In this document: one piece after another, positions 1 through 12,346 of the stretch
Layout: the number at the start of each line of letters is the position of its first letter
Position numbering within the stretch: position 1 is the stretch's first letter
Origin: Druceiella hillmani
Taxonomy: Eukaryota; Arthropoda; Insecta; Lepidoptera; Hepialidae
Reading direction: 5' to 3'
Length of the DNA: 64,000 bases
NCBI GenBank assembly: GCA_039881145.1
Contig: JAYKKI010000003.1
Coordinates: 6,961,001 to 7,025,000 of the forward strand
Made by a program: the position numbers and the translations under genes
The notes under the pieces: generated by a model
The model's database searches: none
Seen by the model: the letters and a program-made list of their open reading frames with translations, nothing else
Told to the model about the DNA's origin: nothing

Positions 1-1243
1 GTAGTATACAATTCTTATTCTTAGGAAAAGTTAATCGTTCGGTGTATGTCGTAGTATAATTCGTTTTAATAAATTGTTGCTTAAAAGTGTTGCAAAGTAA
101 TTTTACCACAAATACAAAACAATCGTCACATGCGAACTAATATACAAATTCACAGTATCTTGTACAAGAGTCTGATAATCATCGCAAAGCGTCGTTTATA
201 TAAACCTGCCAATAATATACAGTAGAAATTCAAATAAAGAAGAAATTCACATAAATATTTTCGTTCGATATCTGGATGTATTGCTGAACGCTAGGTGCTT
301 CGAGGCAGACGAAATATCACTGAAAAATCCGCACATTCTATTTATGGTTCCCAAAGAAATCAAGATGAAGAGTTGAATACATAAAACTCTATTGACCAGA
401 GATGAAAGGTTATTGAATGGAAGCAGTCAGGAATTAGGGATTGAGAAAATGAGATAATTACAAAAAAAAATAGAAAGCCCTTATTAATAAATAATGTGAA
501 AAGGGTAGATATTATTTTGCAAAATATATTATATTGATTGATACAAGATGATTCCGATAACAGTCAGGGGTTGAAGAAACAAACAATCACAAATGTTTTG
601 GCACATTTGTAATTATTTTAGCTAGATGATCTAGATGAATTATTAAAATGTCTCAATCAAGCGATGAACCCCATGAAATAGACAGAGTGTTAATTTCTTA
701 CACATAACCTAATTCCAAACTACCTATTAATATCTAATTGTTCAACATATTCATTATTATAATTTCAAATATTAATGGGGAAGCAAACTTATTAAGATGA
801 AATCTTACTTTAGATATGTTCTTCAGTTAATAAACTAATATATAGGGTATGCAGAGCATTAAATTACAATATATTTTTATTCTAGGTACTATAGTTATTC
901 TAGGTACTGGTGAAGGTTTCACTTTGTATAAAGTGGTTTTCTGAAGGACAGCGCACACGAAAACGCGTATACGTGAATGAGGTAGTGTATACTGTGTGCA
1001 TATTCATTATACTGCTAGGGAATTTTGTACAAAAATTAAATAGATTGTCCGCGTCAATAAAGCGAGAGCGGGACGCGGAATGTACAATCCTTCATTTATT
1101 AGCACTATTGGAACAAAATAATGACATAGAAAAGTATAATTTTACAACGGCAAAGTATTTAAATTTTTATCAATATTTAAGTTAATTCTAACAATTATTT
1201 CTGCCACAAGCAGTATGTGAGCTGGAAAGTAAAATACCAATTT
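1..1243. other. AT-rich unassigned DNA
   Basis: I see no recognisable gene or repeat here. A 91-codon open frame at 910-1185 (+) starts at GTG, has no family resemblance I can name, and its length is not surprising by chance in DNA of this composition. It is left unannotated. Confidence 0.6.
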
Positions 1244-1301
1244 CGTGGAAAACCCATACACAAGTAGTATGAAGTAACTAGTTGTGTATGGGTTTACCAC
1301 G
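1244..1301. repeat. Inverted repeat, 20-bp arms
   Basis: Arms at 1244-1263 and 1282-1301 pair at 19 of 20 positions around an 18-nt loop. The arms carry the string acccatacacaa and its complement. It is a fold-back sequence of unknown origin; no target-site duplication is obvious. Confidence 0.85.
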
Positions 1302-1303
1302 AA

Positions 1304-2163
1304 GCAGATCTAAATTTTAGACGCTTCGAAAATAATTAAAAATCATATCTTATAACAAATACTTTTTGATATTTTCTCTTTTGTTGTCAATCAATAAAAT
1401 TATTTTCTGGAATTGTTGAGAACATTATCAACGTTAAATCGACTTCAGTTCTTGCTAAAAAATATGACAAAGACAAAATTTTCGTTTGAAATTCTAAAGA
1501 ATAAACATAAGTAAAAATAGAAATAACGTCGTCAATGCCAAGCTTATACCAAGTGACACAACATTGTATGCTCATGCGCTGAATGAAGGGTGCAATTTTT
1601 ATTGAGGTGTCGGCTGCCGTTTTTGATTTTATCGAGTGATCTTGAGAGTGAATATTTTTAAGTTTCAGGTAAAAGTTTTGCCATAAAGTATTTTTTTGGG
1701 TATTGTAAAAAAAGTACTTAAGATAAGAACAAACAGTTTTTTGTCCGCGATAAGGTTGAGATTAATTATATTTGAAATATGCCATGATGTCATATTTATT
1801 GTAATTTAATTCGAAAGTCACGCAAAATTGCTATAATGAAACAAACCAATTATTTAGATTTCTTCTTGTCCTAAAGTTATAAAATTTCCTATAATACACA
1901 GGTGATTATTAATAATAAGAAATCCCTTGTGTTTCAAAAATAGGTAAAGTATCCGAAGAGATTTAAGCTTGTGATTCGACATTATCTAAATTTGCCATTC
2001 AATTTATTGACATTTCCAAAAATACTCAACCGTAGTAATATACGAAATTTTCTATCATCTATTCCCTCTGATATCAACAATAGCTAGATCATAAAGTGGA
2101 CATTACCGTTCACATGACGCTTGGTGCGACGTTGAACCAAGTGTCGCAAACGAGTGGTGTTAG
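1304..2163. other. AT-rich unassigned DNA
   Basis: No coding or repeat signal that I can support. The small open frame at 1387-1575 on the minus strand has no recognisable motif. Confidence 0.5.
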
Positions 2164-2204
2164 TTTTCTTTTTTTATTTGACTGATTTTCTTTTTTTATT
2201 TGAC
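2164..2204. repeat. Tandem duplication, ~22-bp unit
   Basis: The 19-nt string ttttctttttttatttgac occurs at 2164-2182 and again at 2186-2204, separated by tga. The two copies are identical, so this is a recent short tandem duplication in a pyrimidine-rich tract. Confidence 0.85.
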
Positions 2205-3944
2205 CAACACACAACACTGGACGTATACACTATGTGTATGAATTAAAGTGTCGTAGTCTAAGTGTAGCTGTAGTGCTCTCTTCCATTGCACTAATTACAT
2301 CGTTTCCAGTTGTCTTTTACTCTACGCGAATACAGTTCCGTGGCGCCATCTCGCATTGCAAGCTATAACTATATATTGTGTTACAAAATGAAATAAATAA
2401 TTGCTTAATATGACTTCATAAATAAACTTAAAAAGCATATTTGAATTAAAAATGCGTTTCATATTAAAAAGAACTTTTGATTTGTTTTTGCTTTTTGTAT
2501 ATTTTGTTTTTTCAATAATTCCGATATTTTGTATTAAATCTAAAAGCTAGGTAAATAGCGTTGCGGATTTTCTTGTAAAACTACTAAATAGAAATATATT
2601 TCTTATACATTATGTTCATTTATGTCAAACAGTTAAGTTAGCGCACGCCGATAAAACAGCTGATCTTTTTCATATACTTTACTTATAAACTTAGTTATTT
2701 CATACTAAAAAAAAATCCTGAACACAACAAAATAGCCAATGTTACTCGAAAACAATTACATACAATTTTAGGAACAATATTCTATTACAGACATCAATTA
2801 CTTTACCCCATTGTATAAGATTAATTTCATTTTGCCTTCTTTTAAATAGTAGTTTTAATTTTTTCTTAGGCTTTGACTATTCATACTTCTTAAATGACAA
2901 AGTCATTCAAGAAATCTTTATTCCTAGAAATTAACAGCCTTAAATCACAATTATTATCTACTATGATCACTTTTTGACCTGAAATTTCGGTCGGAGGGTG
3001 GGGGGATCACTTGCAAAAACTATATGTAACGAAATACGTTATGGTAAGATAGCTTATAACTTTGGAAGTATAGCACCTACTGTCATTATTTTAGTACAAT
3101 AATTCAGAGGATAGAAGCCACTACTCGGTAGTGCATATATGACACTACAGTCTATGGCGTAAATGGGACTACAGTCACATGCAGTACGACTCATTTCGAA
3201 CTAAATTTATCATCGCGCGCTGTGTTTAGGTAGTGATTACTCAACAGTACATTGTACATTCAAGAGGGGTGGTTGTGTTTGATAGAGCTCACGACGTTAT
3301 AATAGGTATGATACATAAAACACATACTTTTGACCAAAAGAAGTTGTAGAATTAAAAAAAATGTAGTTGTTCGCAAAAAATTGACGATTGCACTACTATG
3401 GGCTAATGCATACAGTACGTGACATACAAACTGGTGTGCAAGAGCTCATATATCAAGAGAGAGAAATTCCGGCCCTCGACGACCTATTTTGACCTCGACG
3501 GAACGTGTTCGTCTCCACAGGGAACGTGTTAGATTTACTATATTGCACACTCTCTAGTACGCTCAAGATGTTTCACGTACTCCAGTGCGGCTGCGTTTCT
3601 GATAAATCCTACACGTTTCTTTTTTTACTAATTTATTCTTTTCCAAGATTTGGCATTAATTTCTATTTTTTTGTGACTTCATATCTCTTGTATTTCTCAA
3701 CTAATTTTAATGATTCTTCTTTAGTTGGAAGTGTATATTCCACAACTAAGACTCTTTAGAAAAATCAGGGTACAATGATGTAGCTGGAAGGTATTGATAT
3801 GACATCTTTAGTAATAGGGAATTAACGTATTGAGTTTGCACTCTGCTGATTCTTCTTAACGCAGCATGTAAGTAAAGGGGTAAATACGTAAGTATGGGTA
3901 CATAGCAAAATAATTCAGCCTTTGATCTGTGAAGCTTATATATT
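2205..3944. other. Unassigned DNA with less AT-rich patches
   Basis: The stretches near 2290-2360 and 3120-3560 are somewhat less AT-rich than their surroundings, but I recognise no product. The 84-codon frame at 3505-3759 starts at a non-ATG codon and looks spurious. Confidence 0.45.
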
Positions 3945-4862
3945 TACTGCTTGCCTAAATTATAAGACTTTAAGACGTATTGATTTTAAGTTAGTTTTAT
4001 AGGTCTCAAGCAGAGACTCTGCCATTAAATTTTGGATTCCAACTCTTTAGATCGGATGCTGCAGGGGTAACGCTGTTTTTAAAATAGTGCTATGGATCTA
4101 GAGTAGAGACTCTGGCATTAAACTCTTTGTTCCCACACCTTAGTCTGGACGTTGTAAGAATATAACCTGCCTAAACCGCGATACTGGAAAATCTTCTGTT
4201 TTTAAATGAGTAATTTACATTTCAAACAAAGACTCTGCCACTAAGCTTCGAGTTTCAGTACCTCAATCTTGATACTGTGGGAGCACCATAAGCTTATATT
4301 GTGTGACTTGATGATATTTTGGTTTTAAATTAGTATTATGGGTCTCAATTAAAGACTTTATCATTGATCGGCAGGTTCCAACTCCTTAGTTCTGATTTTG
4401 CAGGTGTACTGTTTGCCTAAACCATGAGACTTAATGATCTGATGATTTGAAATTGGTATCTTGTGTCTCAAATAAATATTTTTTTGCCGATCTTCGTGAT
4501 CCAATTCCACAATTCTGATGCTGAAGGGGTACTGCCTGCCTAAATCGTGAGAGCTGAGGATCTATCTTTTTAAAAATGGTATTGTGGGTTTCAAGTAAAG
4601 GAAATGAAATTCGACTTCCAGTTTTGAGCCCTCTGCTTATTATTGCAAATAAAAAAAAAATTGCCTGCCTAAGTCGTGAAACTTAAGAAAATACTATTCT
4701 TTAATTATTATGTTGGGTCTTAAGCTGAAACTTTACCTGCTTAAATATTGAGGCTTTAAGACCTGCTATTTTTAAATTAGGATTGTAGGTCATAGCAGGA
4801 CTTTGTCACTGAACTCTGGATTCCAATTTCTAGACCTAATGCTAGAGTGGTATGGACTGCAA
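3945..4862 (+). repeat. Degenerate tandem array, ~122-bp unit, about 8 copies
   Basis: A recurring frame of landmarks is visible: a start like gggtctcaag, then aagactctgcc, attaaactttgg, attccaactccttag, tctgatgctgcaggggta, ctgcctaaa, a gagacttaatgatct segment, and ttttaaattagtattg. Units begin near 4001, 4090, 4218, 4338, 4462, 4586, 4706 and 4787, with a partial unit at 3945. Spacings of 120-128 bp dominate. Three spacings are short because of internal deletions. The units are strongly diverged, so the array is old. No coding frame runs through it. It looks like a decayed minisatellite or the internal tandem region of a mobile element; flanks at about 3940 and 4865 show no clear terminal repeats. 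Confidence 0.75.
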
Positions 4863-7800
4863 TACAATAAGTATTAATAACTGTCAAATAAAAAAAGAAA
4901 ACTAACTGAAAAAAAAATTAGTTTGCAACTTTTTAAGTCGATGCCATTAGAAGTAAAATTAAATGCAATTTAAAACACAATAACAACCTGTTAAGGACTT
5001 TATGTTTAATATTGTAAATGTACACTGTGTGCTATGTAATGACCAAAATTACAAATTGGACTATGGAGACTACAATGGAAAATAAATATACACAATAAAT
5101 ATAAAACCTGATGCATCTGAGTAGCGCATGGAAATTAAAAAAAAATAATTCGACACGACCACTCGCTTTTAGTTAACCAGTGGAAACGAACGCGCTAGTT
5201 CAGCTTGATCACTACTCAAGATAAGACTCATATAGCGCATAAATTAAAGTTTAAATGTGATGGTAAATAAAAACACAGTAAATAATTTTACGATTTAAGA
5301 TTTAACGACTTAATGACTTAACGACTTCAAAAACTTTTCCTAAGTAATTTTGTGAGAATTATAATTAGTAGCAGTTCCTTTCTAAATTGATTATTTGTTA
5401 TGTATTAAATACTAATTTATTTCTATGTCTAGTATAAGTGCATAGGTAAATTTATACATAGGTATTCTACTAGGACGTCAATTAATTATTTAAATGAATT
5501 TAGTAACTGTTAATTAATTAGATTTTCTGAATTGTTTTCAGTGTTTCTTGGATTGGTCTAAACAGTATGTTTAACATGTATCTTTATTATCGCTTTTGTT
5601 CAAACCACTTCTCTTTACCGTCACAGTTTGTTCTACTTTTCAAACTGTATAAAAATAAAACGATTTTTTTCCACTAAATCAGTAAAAATTACAGTTGATT
5701 CAGCTAAAATTTTACTCGGGAACTACTCCTGAAATTGTCGACCGCGTAAACACAATTTTCCTTTAATTACTGTTCCACTAACGTCCTGAATACAATTCTT
5801 ATGGCATTGTGAAGACAACGTTGTAACAAATTAGGAATATGTGCCAAAATTATTAATAACATAACTTTTTCTGTCTGATATGTTATAATTTTGTGCTCAG
5901 CTAGTGTAATTGACACACTAAAATAAAATTACGTTGATACCAGGTTAACATAGATAAAATTTAAAGCAAGATATTACAAAATATTTGATTGAGGTCTTTA
6001 CCTTTTCTTATGATTAAATAGTTATGAAAAGTAAAATTATTTTCCAGAAAATGTAAAAATTTTGGGCTAAATATTTGCCAATTTATAAAAAATTAGAAGA
6101 TTCGATTGATGAAATCGACTTTTACTCACATAAAGAACTCACGTGAAAAATTATGTCTCAAATTTATTTAACACTTTTCTTACTTCAATTTGCAAACGCC
6201 GTTAGTAAAATAAAAAAAAGAAAATAGCAATTTGCACAAGGCACGTCTTTAAAGGGTAAAAACATCTCTCTACCTGTTATGTTAGGGTTATTCATTTTTC
6301 TTTTTAAATGATTTACTCCGACATAGTTATGCTTCGTCGTCGTTCTTATGATTTTGCATAATATGTTAACTTGATGTTTCCGGAATCTTATGTTAAACTT
6401 TCAATAAATGCTAGGAAAATGAAATGTTGGTGCGAATATTTATTTTCTCCATGTAATTGCGAATACTTTACTTTGATTGAAGTGTTTGTATTTCATTATT
6501 TTCTTATCCATTATTTAAATGTTTTAATGCACAAGAAATATGCATTTGTTGACGGCCATCCGCGATAAAAAATGCAACGAGTGCCTGCCACTGTGCGTGT
6601 AATATAATTATTATGAATTAAAAAAAATGTGAATAGAGATTAATTTATTTAACGAGATTAATTTCAAACCTGTGATCTTAAAAACGACAAGAAATCATAT
6701 TATAGAATTTTTAGTGTAATATCACGAGCATTAAAAATAAAATTGTGGGTCCAAAATACGATATAAAAGTGGGATGGTTGTATACTTTTTACCTGAAAGA
6801 GTGTACATTTTTATTTGCAAAAGAATGGTATTTATACTGAACTGATCGGAACGAGGCAATCTTTTTCTTTCTCTATAAGTCTTAGATATTTCAGCGGGTG
6901 TAATTGGCACATTTTTGAATTCGTCGTTATCTGATCTAGTAAGTCATATATGCTTTCGTGTATTTTGATTATTTATTTTCCTCGCCTAACAAGATATTAC
7001 GAAATTTTGTATGTTTTTTCTATATAAACATTAAGAAATTGAATAAGAACGACAACCTACTTTACGGACGTAAATTTTAAAGTAATACCAAACATTTTGC
7101 AGCAAATTTATTAAATATTACGTTCGTGCTTTTTTAGGGTTGGAAGATTATTTTATTTTAACTGATGCTATTTAATAACATCGTAAAGACTGTAGTCCAG
7201 TGTTTCAAACGGTGACCAAAGGTTTGTAAAGGTTTAAATTCTGCATAGACCAAAAACATAATTTCTTTCTGAAATAATTAGTAAGTTTAATACAAGAACC
7301 GATACAAACATTACTATATGATTATTTTTACTTGTACTCGGAATTATATTATTTCTAAAAAAGTAGGATATATAATTTTTGAAGGAATGTACAATAAAAA
7401 CACAAGCACAGTATTCCATTTTTATGAGAAACTGAAGTAAAGACTTGAAATTTGCCTTAATGATAAAGCATTATCATACGTATACTCGTTTATTTCAATA
7501 GATAGTATTAAAAAACATATCTATTCAAACTTAAAAGAGATGAAGCGATTAATCTATTTGTTTGTCATTTCGTACAACGAGTGTAATATGAAATGAAAGA
7601 GATTGTTTTAAGAATACGAAAACTATTATTATCAGTATTTTATGCAAGATAATTACATATACGAGTATACCGCTAAACTATCCAAGCCGTTTTTCAAAAA
7701 CAATTGACATATTGATAATGTATAGATATCGGCATATAACTAAGTACTTAATATTTATACAGAAATTTTTGAGTGGCCAAAGATAATAACATTTTTTTTA

Positions 7801-8117
7801 TTGCATATAGCGTATGTAATATCAATTGAAAGGGAAAATTAGAAGGTCTACTAAATTATTTTGTTCAAAATTTTATCTAAAAGTGTCCTATAGACTTTAC
7901 GGAATATACCCATTAAAAACATAATCACGCATTTTAACTTTCGTAGCTGCTATATTCAAAATTAGAAAGAAATACCGTTATTAGAAATTACCCTAAATTA
8001 ACCTAAAATTTTACTGGGGCAATCATTCTGCATCTCAAAATTTTGGAGAAATTAAAAATATTTTCATGCCTGTGAAAGGCATAAGAATAAACATAGAGAA
8101 AAAACAGTATAACTTTT
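4863..8117. other. AT-rich unassigned DNA
   Basis: Over 3 kb without any coding or repeat signal I can support. Small open frames at 6371-6568 (+) and 7234-7419 (-) lack recognisable motifs. A weak run of acgactta-like words lies near 5290-5330. Confidence 0.5.
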
Positions 8118-8139
8118 ATGTATATATATATATACACAC

Positions 8140-8196
<57 letters not shown>

Positions 8197-8202
8197 TATA
8201 AT
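8118..8202. repeat. (TA)n microsatellite with CACA interruptions
   Basis: Alternating TA is broken at regular intervals by acacaca blocks (near 8134, 8160 and 8188). The open frame on the minus strand here is a translation of the repeat. Confidence 0.95.
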
Positions 8203-8344
8203 AAGAAAGTAGTTCAATAGATATAATATGAACCTTTGAACATATATGGTATATGTGCCAATTGGTGCGTGGAAAACTTGTAGTGCGATTTCCACCCTTA
8301 TAAATTTTTTATTATTTTTAGGCGTTATTCGTAAACATTTTTAA

Positions 8345-8600
8345 TTCACTGATACACCAGATTGAAGTGAAATTAGAAATTTACAAGCCTTAAGATTTTG
8401 AACGAAATGGGGATAGACTTTACGCCCAAATATTTTCGATACAAGTGGCAGTATGGGAGTGGGTTGAGAGATATGCAGACAAAAATATTTTCGGTAATGC
8501 GATTATATACACATTGTTCCATTTAAAAAAATACTTGAGACAAATTTGGAAAATATCAGTGATGATAAAATATGGCAAAGACTTCAGACAAGTTACAAAA
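8345..8600 (-). pseudogene. LINE reverse-transcriptase fragment, second tandem copy
   Basis: On the minus strand this piece repeats motifs already present 340 bp upstream in the same element. The frame containing WNNVYIIALPK (8493-8528) matches the Jockey/CR1 pattern in which WK-A-I-PLPK precedes the RT core. A shifted frame gives LPLVSKIFGRK (about 8415-8451) followed by a CKFL...LQSG string (8360-8392), equivalent to the SKxxE...QSGFR segment of these enzymes. At DNA level it aligns with 8690-8945, sharing for example the words gaaatttacaag and acgcccaaata/gcgctcaaata. Frameshifts and the loss of the downstream catalytic motif show it is dead. It could be a local tandem duplication of the older copy or a second truncated insertion at the same spot. 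Confidence 0.7.
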
Positions 8601-9480
8601 ATATCAAATTCAATGGAGTTGAATGCACTGCTGAAATCAAGAAGTTCAAGTATTGTACGCTGTTGACGTACTATGACCAGTCTTGAAACCAGATTCAAGT
8701 TGATTTAGAAATTTACAAGCGTTGAGATATCGCACGAATTTGCAATGGGATTTGCGCTCAAATACTTTCGATTAGCCCTTAAAATGCACAGGCGAAAATG
8801 TTTTTAGTAATGGGTTTATATACGCTTTCTTCCATTCAGATCCCTTCTGAACATGGCAGTCGTCAGAAACGTGTTAAATATATCGATAATATCAGTAGTT
8901 ATAAAATATGAGATAAGCTTAAGGTCTTTAATACTTAGGTAATATTAGCATCTCACAGAATTGGTTTTCGTTGCTTGAAGATTGGATTTTGCTTCCGAAT
9001 TACAGATATTATGAAATTTGAATTCGTCGTTGGAAGCGATGAATACTGTTCAACATTATCAACGTAATAGCTGAATCAAATGATATGGAGGCTTAGCAAA
9101 GAAAGAGTTCAAAATATTAAGGTAAAGCTGGCAATACGTACCGATATGAGAATTATCAACACATTGAGTACCGAGGAATATCCAAAGGTTTGCAGAAGGT
9201 CACTTGACGTATGAAGTGAAGATGAAATACTTTTTGGCGTCTCTACACATTTGTGTATATCTATTCCTAAGCACTTTAAGGGTATCCCGTATTGGAGAAC
9301 TGGTGTTTGTTTTAAACTCGACCTTGGCTCGATCACGGTTAGTCTTAAATATTCTTTGATGGATTCATTAAGCCGTGGGGCTACCATTCTTTCAATTTTC
9401 ACTCTCTTAAGAGGAGCATGCTTGTGAAGCAACTTGATATGAATCTTGAATTCAGCAACTTTTTATTCAACTGTTTTAAG
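8600..9480 (-). pseudogene. Jockey/CR1-type LINE fossil: linker and RT domain
   Basis: Reading the minus strand from 9480 downward, the first part (about 9109-9470) gives HKHAPLKRVKIER followed by an APRLNESIK string. This is the conserved HAPLK-v-r-PWlt-ei block that joins the endonuclease to the reverse transcriptase in non-LTR retrotransposons. Then come WKKAYINPLLK (near 8800-8835), SKVFERK (8751-8773), LESGFKTGHSTS (8664-8702) and LLDFSSAFNSIEFDIF (8602-8650). The last is the RT motif carrying the first catalytic aspartate, here still D in LLDF. The frame changes at least twice, and part of the DyRPI segment is missing. The FADD motif is not seen. It is an old, dead fragment without recognisable 5' or 3' ends. 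Confidence 0.8.
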
Positions 9481-11570
9481 GGCAAAAATACTATTCTAAT
9501 TAATGAGAATTAATAGCTATCCTCAAACAAACATGGTAATTCAGTACAGTTAAAGCCACGAAAATTGTAAATTTTAGACGTTGGCTTAGGATTACGCAAC
9601 TTGTAGGAAAGGTAAATCAAGTCATGATGTAAAAAGACATGAGCAGAACTTGACCATAGAAACATATAATTTAGGGGAGGATAAAATATAAAAAGTAGTA
9701 AATGGGTGATAATTTACCTGTGGCAAACGATTGAAGAATGGTGAGGTTTCAAGCAATTACAATGTCCCAAAGTTGTATTTTTCTCATAACACATTTAAAC
9801 AGACAGGTGCTGATGTCACTCATAATCACTACATGAAGATATAATGGCATAGTAATGTCAATAATATTAACAAAATAACCGAAGTGTGGAGACACCGAAG
9901 GGTGAGTAAACAACTCTTAGTAGTAATTTGATTCCGGAGAAAGTAATTTCGATAAATAAATATTCTATTATAGACGAATGAACGGTAGAGGATTTTGCTA
10001 TAATTTTAAAAGGATTATCTCGAAGATAGATGGCGTCTCCACGATGTCAATCATAAAAGTTAATGTGAAACTGAATATGTGGATGTGAATAAATATTAGT
10101 GGAGAATGAATGTTTAAGCCAAATTTTACTAATAAAATAAGCGTGCATATTAAAACTTTCAAAGTAATTAATAAAAACCTAATATGACCGAAAGGTCCAG
10201 AGAAAAATATAAAGGAGAATATCGTGTTTGGTTGTATTGAATAGCGTAACAAAATAATAATTATCCGAAAAGGAAGAGACAGGAGAGGAGCAGGAGTGAA
10301 TAGAATTAATGGAAGATTTGAAGAATGAGTTATATTAACAAACATATACAATATAAGTCGAACTGAAAAAAAAAACAAAAAAATACAGTTAAATAGTTAC
10401 AAATTCACAAAAATAAAATTTTCGACAGAACTGAGCTAATATAAACATAATAATGAGACAATTTTGCATAGGAAAATATAAATAATAATTAACAAACAGT
10501 TTATAGATACTTTCATAAATGTAAACGAAGCATATTAACATAATAATGAAGACGAGTATTTCTGTGTTTAGTTAAGAACGTTACAAAAATATGAAATATG
10601 GTTCAGATTAAACAAAACGTGCAACAAAAATAGTAAATTTGCAAATATTTATATAAAGTAATTATTATCTGTATGGTAATTATTGTTTTTGTTAGTGACC
10701 GAGAATTATGACTATAATTTTCTTTATTATTATGAATTATCATTGGTTGCTCGAACTGTATGATGTATTCCTTCGGGAAACATCACAACAATTCTTCCAT
10801 CTCGTGACAGCAGTTTTTTGCTTGGAAGGTTGCGCGAGCCTCAGTGAGTAATAACTGTCGGGGTTAAATTAGAAACTCCGTGATAAGCAGCCTTAAAAGG
10901 GACCGGCATGGTTCTCTTTGAGGTTTTTTTCATTGACTATCTTTTTAACGGTGTTTGTAGTAGGTGAATATGACAATTATTAGTCTTGGAGTGTTGCGTT
11001 GCATATTTGCTGCACCAAGATGGTAGCACGAATTCAGGTTGATTTCATTTATTGCGGAACAGCCAAGTTTGTCAACGATGATGCTAAGAGAAACGGTTCT
11101 CCAAATCATCGTATGTTGTTAACAGCGACTTCACCTTATTCTAAATCTGATCGCGGAAACACTTGAATTCGGCGGAAAAGCTTCGACTCTAGGTGAGTGA
11201 CAATTTGTAAGTGTTAAAAGAATTATTAAGCTTCCTTTGAACTTTATCGAGTCTGGTGTTTTATATTGTAGCTATATGCTCCAGTTCTATTTTAGTATAT
11301 TTATTAGTCATAACTATTCTGTAAAAAAAAGTCTGTCAGCGTAGTAGTCTGGTTTTATTTCATTCATATTAAAATAATTGTCGTTTATTAAAGGGTGTAT
11401 GAGGAACAAAGTGGTAGCAAGTTTTCTATTGTAGGTGAGTAAAATATACCTTAATTTTTTTGGCAACTGCATCCCGTTATATACATGTATATCTCAAGTA
11501 ACGCATATTGTCCTTAGTCCATTTTCTTTTACGAATCTTAAACAATATAGTTATTAATAAAATTATAAAA
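9481..11570. other. AT-rich unassigned DNA between two LINE fossils
   Basis: Nothing recognised. The 126-codon minus-strand frame at 9998-10378 is hydrophobic and low in complexity (rich in I, L, F, S) and reads as the shadow of a purine-rich strand. Two tag|gtgagt words (near 11190 and 11430) resemble splice junction sequence but have no coding context. Confidence 0.45.
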
Positions 11571-12346
11571 ACAGAATCTTGGACCTAATTCTTACTAATA
11601 TGGGCTGCATACTTACTGCAGTTAAACCAATGGTAAATGAAGATCTTAATATTCTCGGTTTCATTTTTACCATTGCGTGTAATCCTGAAATAGTGCTGCC
11701 CATTTTACAAAGCAAAAAATATACCTTCTATAAGGCCGACTATGAGGCAATAAATAAAGAAATGAGTAAAATAGTTTGGGATAATTAAGGGAACTCGAGA
11801 CTGTATGTGCTCTGATTAGATTTTACTATATAATCTTCAATTTAATTGACTCTTTTGTACCGCAAAAGGTAACCCATAACATCATGCATCCTCTTTGGTA
11901 TACTAACTTCAAGCGTTCTGGTCTTAAGTCTCTTCATTACAGGAAACAAATGACTATCTATCAACTATGTCCTCATGCGAAAATACTAGTAATAATCCGA
12001 ACGAAATTTTTTCAAATTTTCTTAGAGTTTTTTCAGTCAACTTTCGAGCCCACTGATCCAAAGGTCAATAAATTGATTAAAAAAATTGAAAATACGAGTA
12101 TGTCCACTAGCAATTTAAATGACCTGAGTTTATCTTCCATGTCGTTTGATGTTGCAGAGGTTATACAAATGCTTAAGTCATTGGACTTGAATAAAAGCCC
12201 AGGACCAGATAGAAGTTAACCAGCACCTTCTAAAAATATACCACAGATAACATGTATTCAAGTAATTACCTCATTTAATAAGTGTATACTACATGGCATC
12301 TTTCTTACATGTTGGAAAAAGGCGTGTAAAACATATCTACGACTCT
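11571..12346 (+). pseudogene. Jockey/CR1-type LINE fossil: endonuclease end to RT start
   Basis: The frame opens with NRILDLILTNM (from 11571), the signature closing part of the endonuclease domain of non-LTR retrotransposons, and continues through FYKADYEAINKEM to a stop at 11786-11788. A second open block (11884-12219) starts PLWYTNFKRSG, equivalent to the P-W(f/y)-eLK linker. It reaches VAEVIQMLKSLDLNKSPGPD at about 12150-12213, the well-known K-SPGPDGI motif at the start of the RT domain. A stop replaces the residues after PGPD. Beyond it the same frame gives TSFNKCILHGIFLTCWKKA (about 12268-12327), matching lFN-sl-G-fP-WK-A. Later RT motifs are absent, so the copy is truncated and dead. 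It lies in the opposite orientation to the 8.3-9.5 kb LINE and covers mostly different motifs. Confidence 0.85.

Noticed and set aside
910..1185. 91-codon plus-strand frame
   Set aside because: GTG start, no recognisable motif, no splice or composition support; plausible by chance in AT-rich DNA.
8445..8666. 73-codon plus-strand frame
   Set aside because: Antisense shadow of the LINE reverse-transcriptase fragments on the minus strand.
9998..10378. 126-codon minus-strand frame, the longest in the window
   Set aside because: Low-complexity Ile/Leu/Phe/Ser composition from a purine-rich strand; no domain or membrane-protein family recognised.
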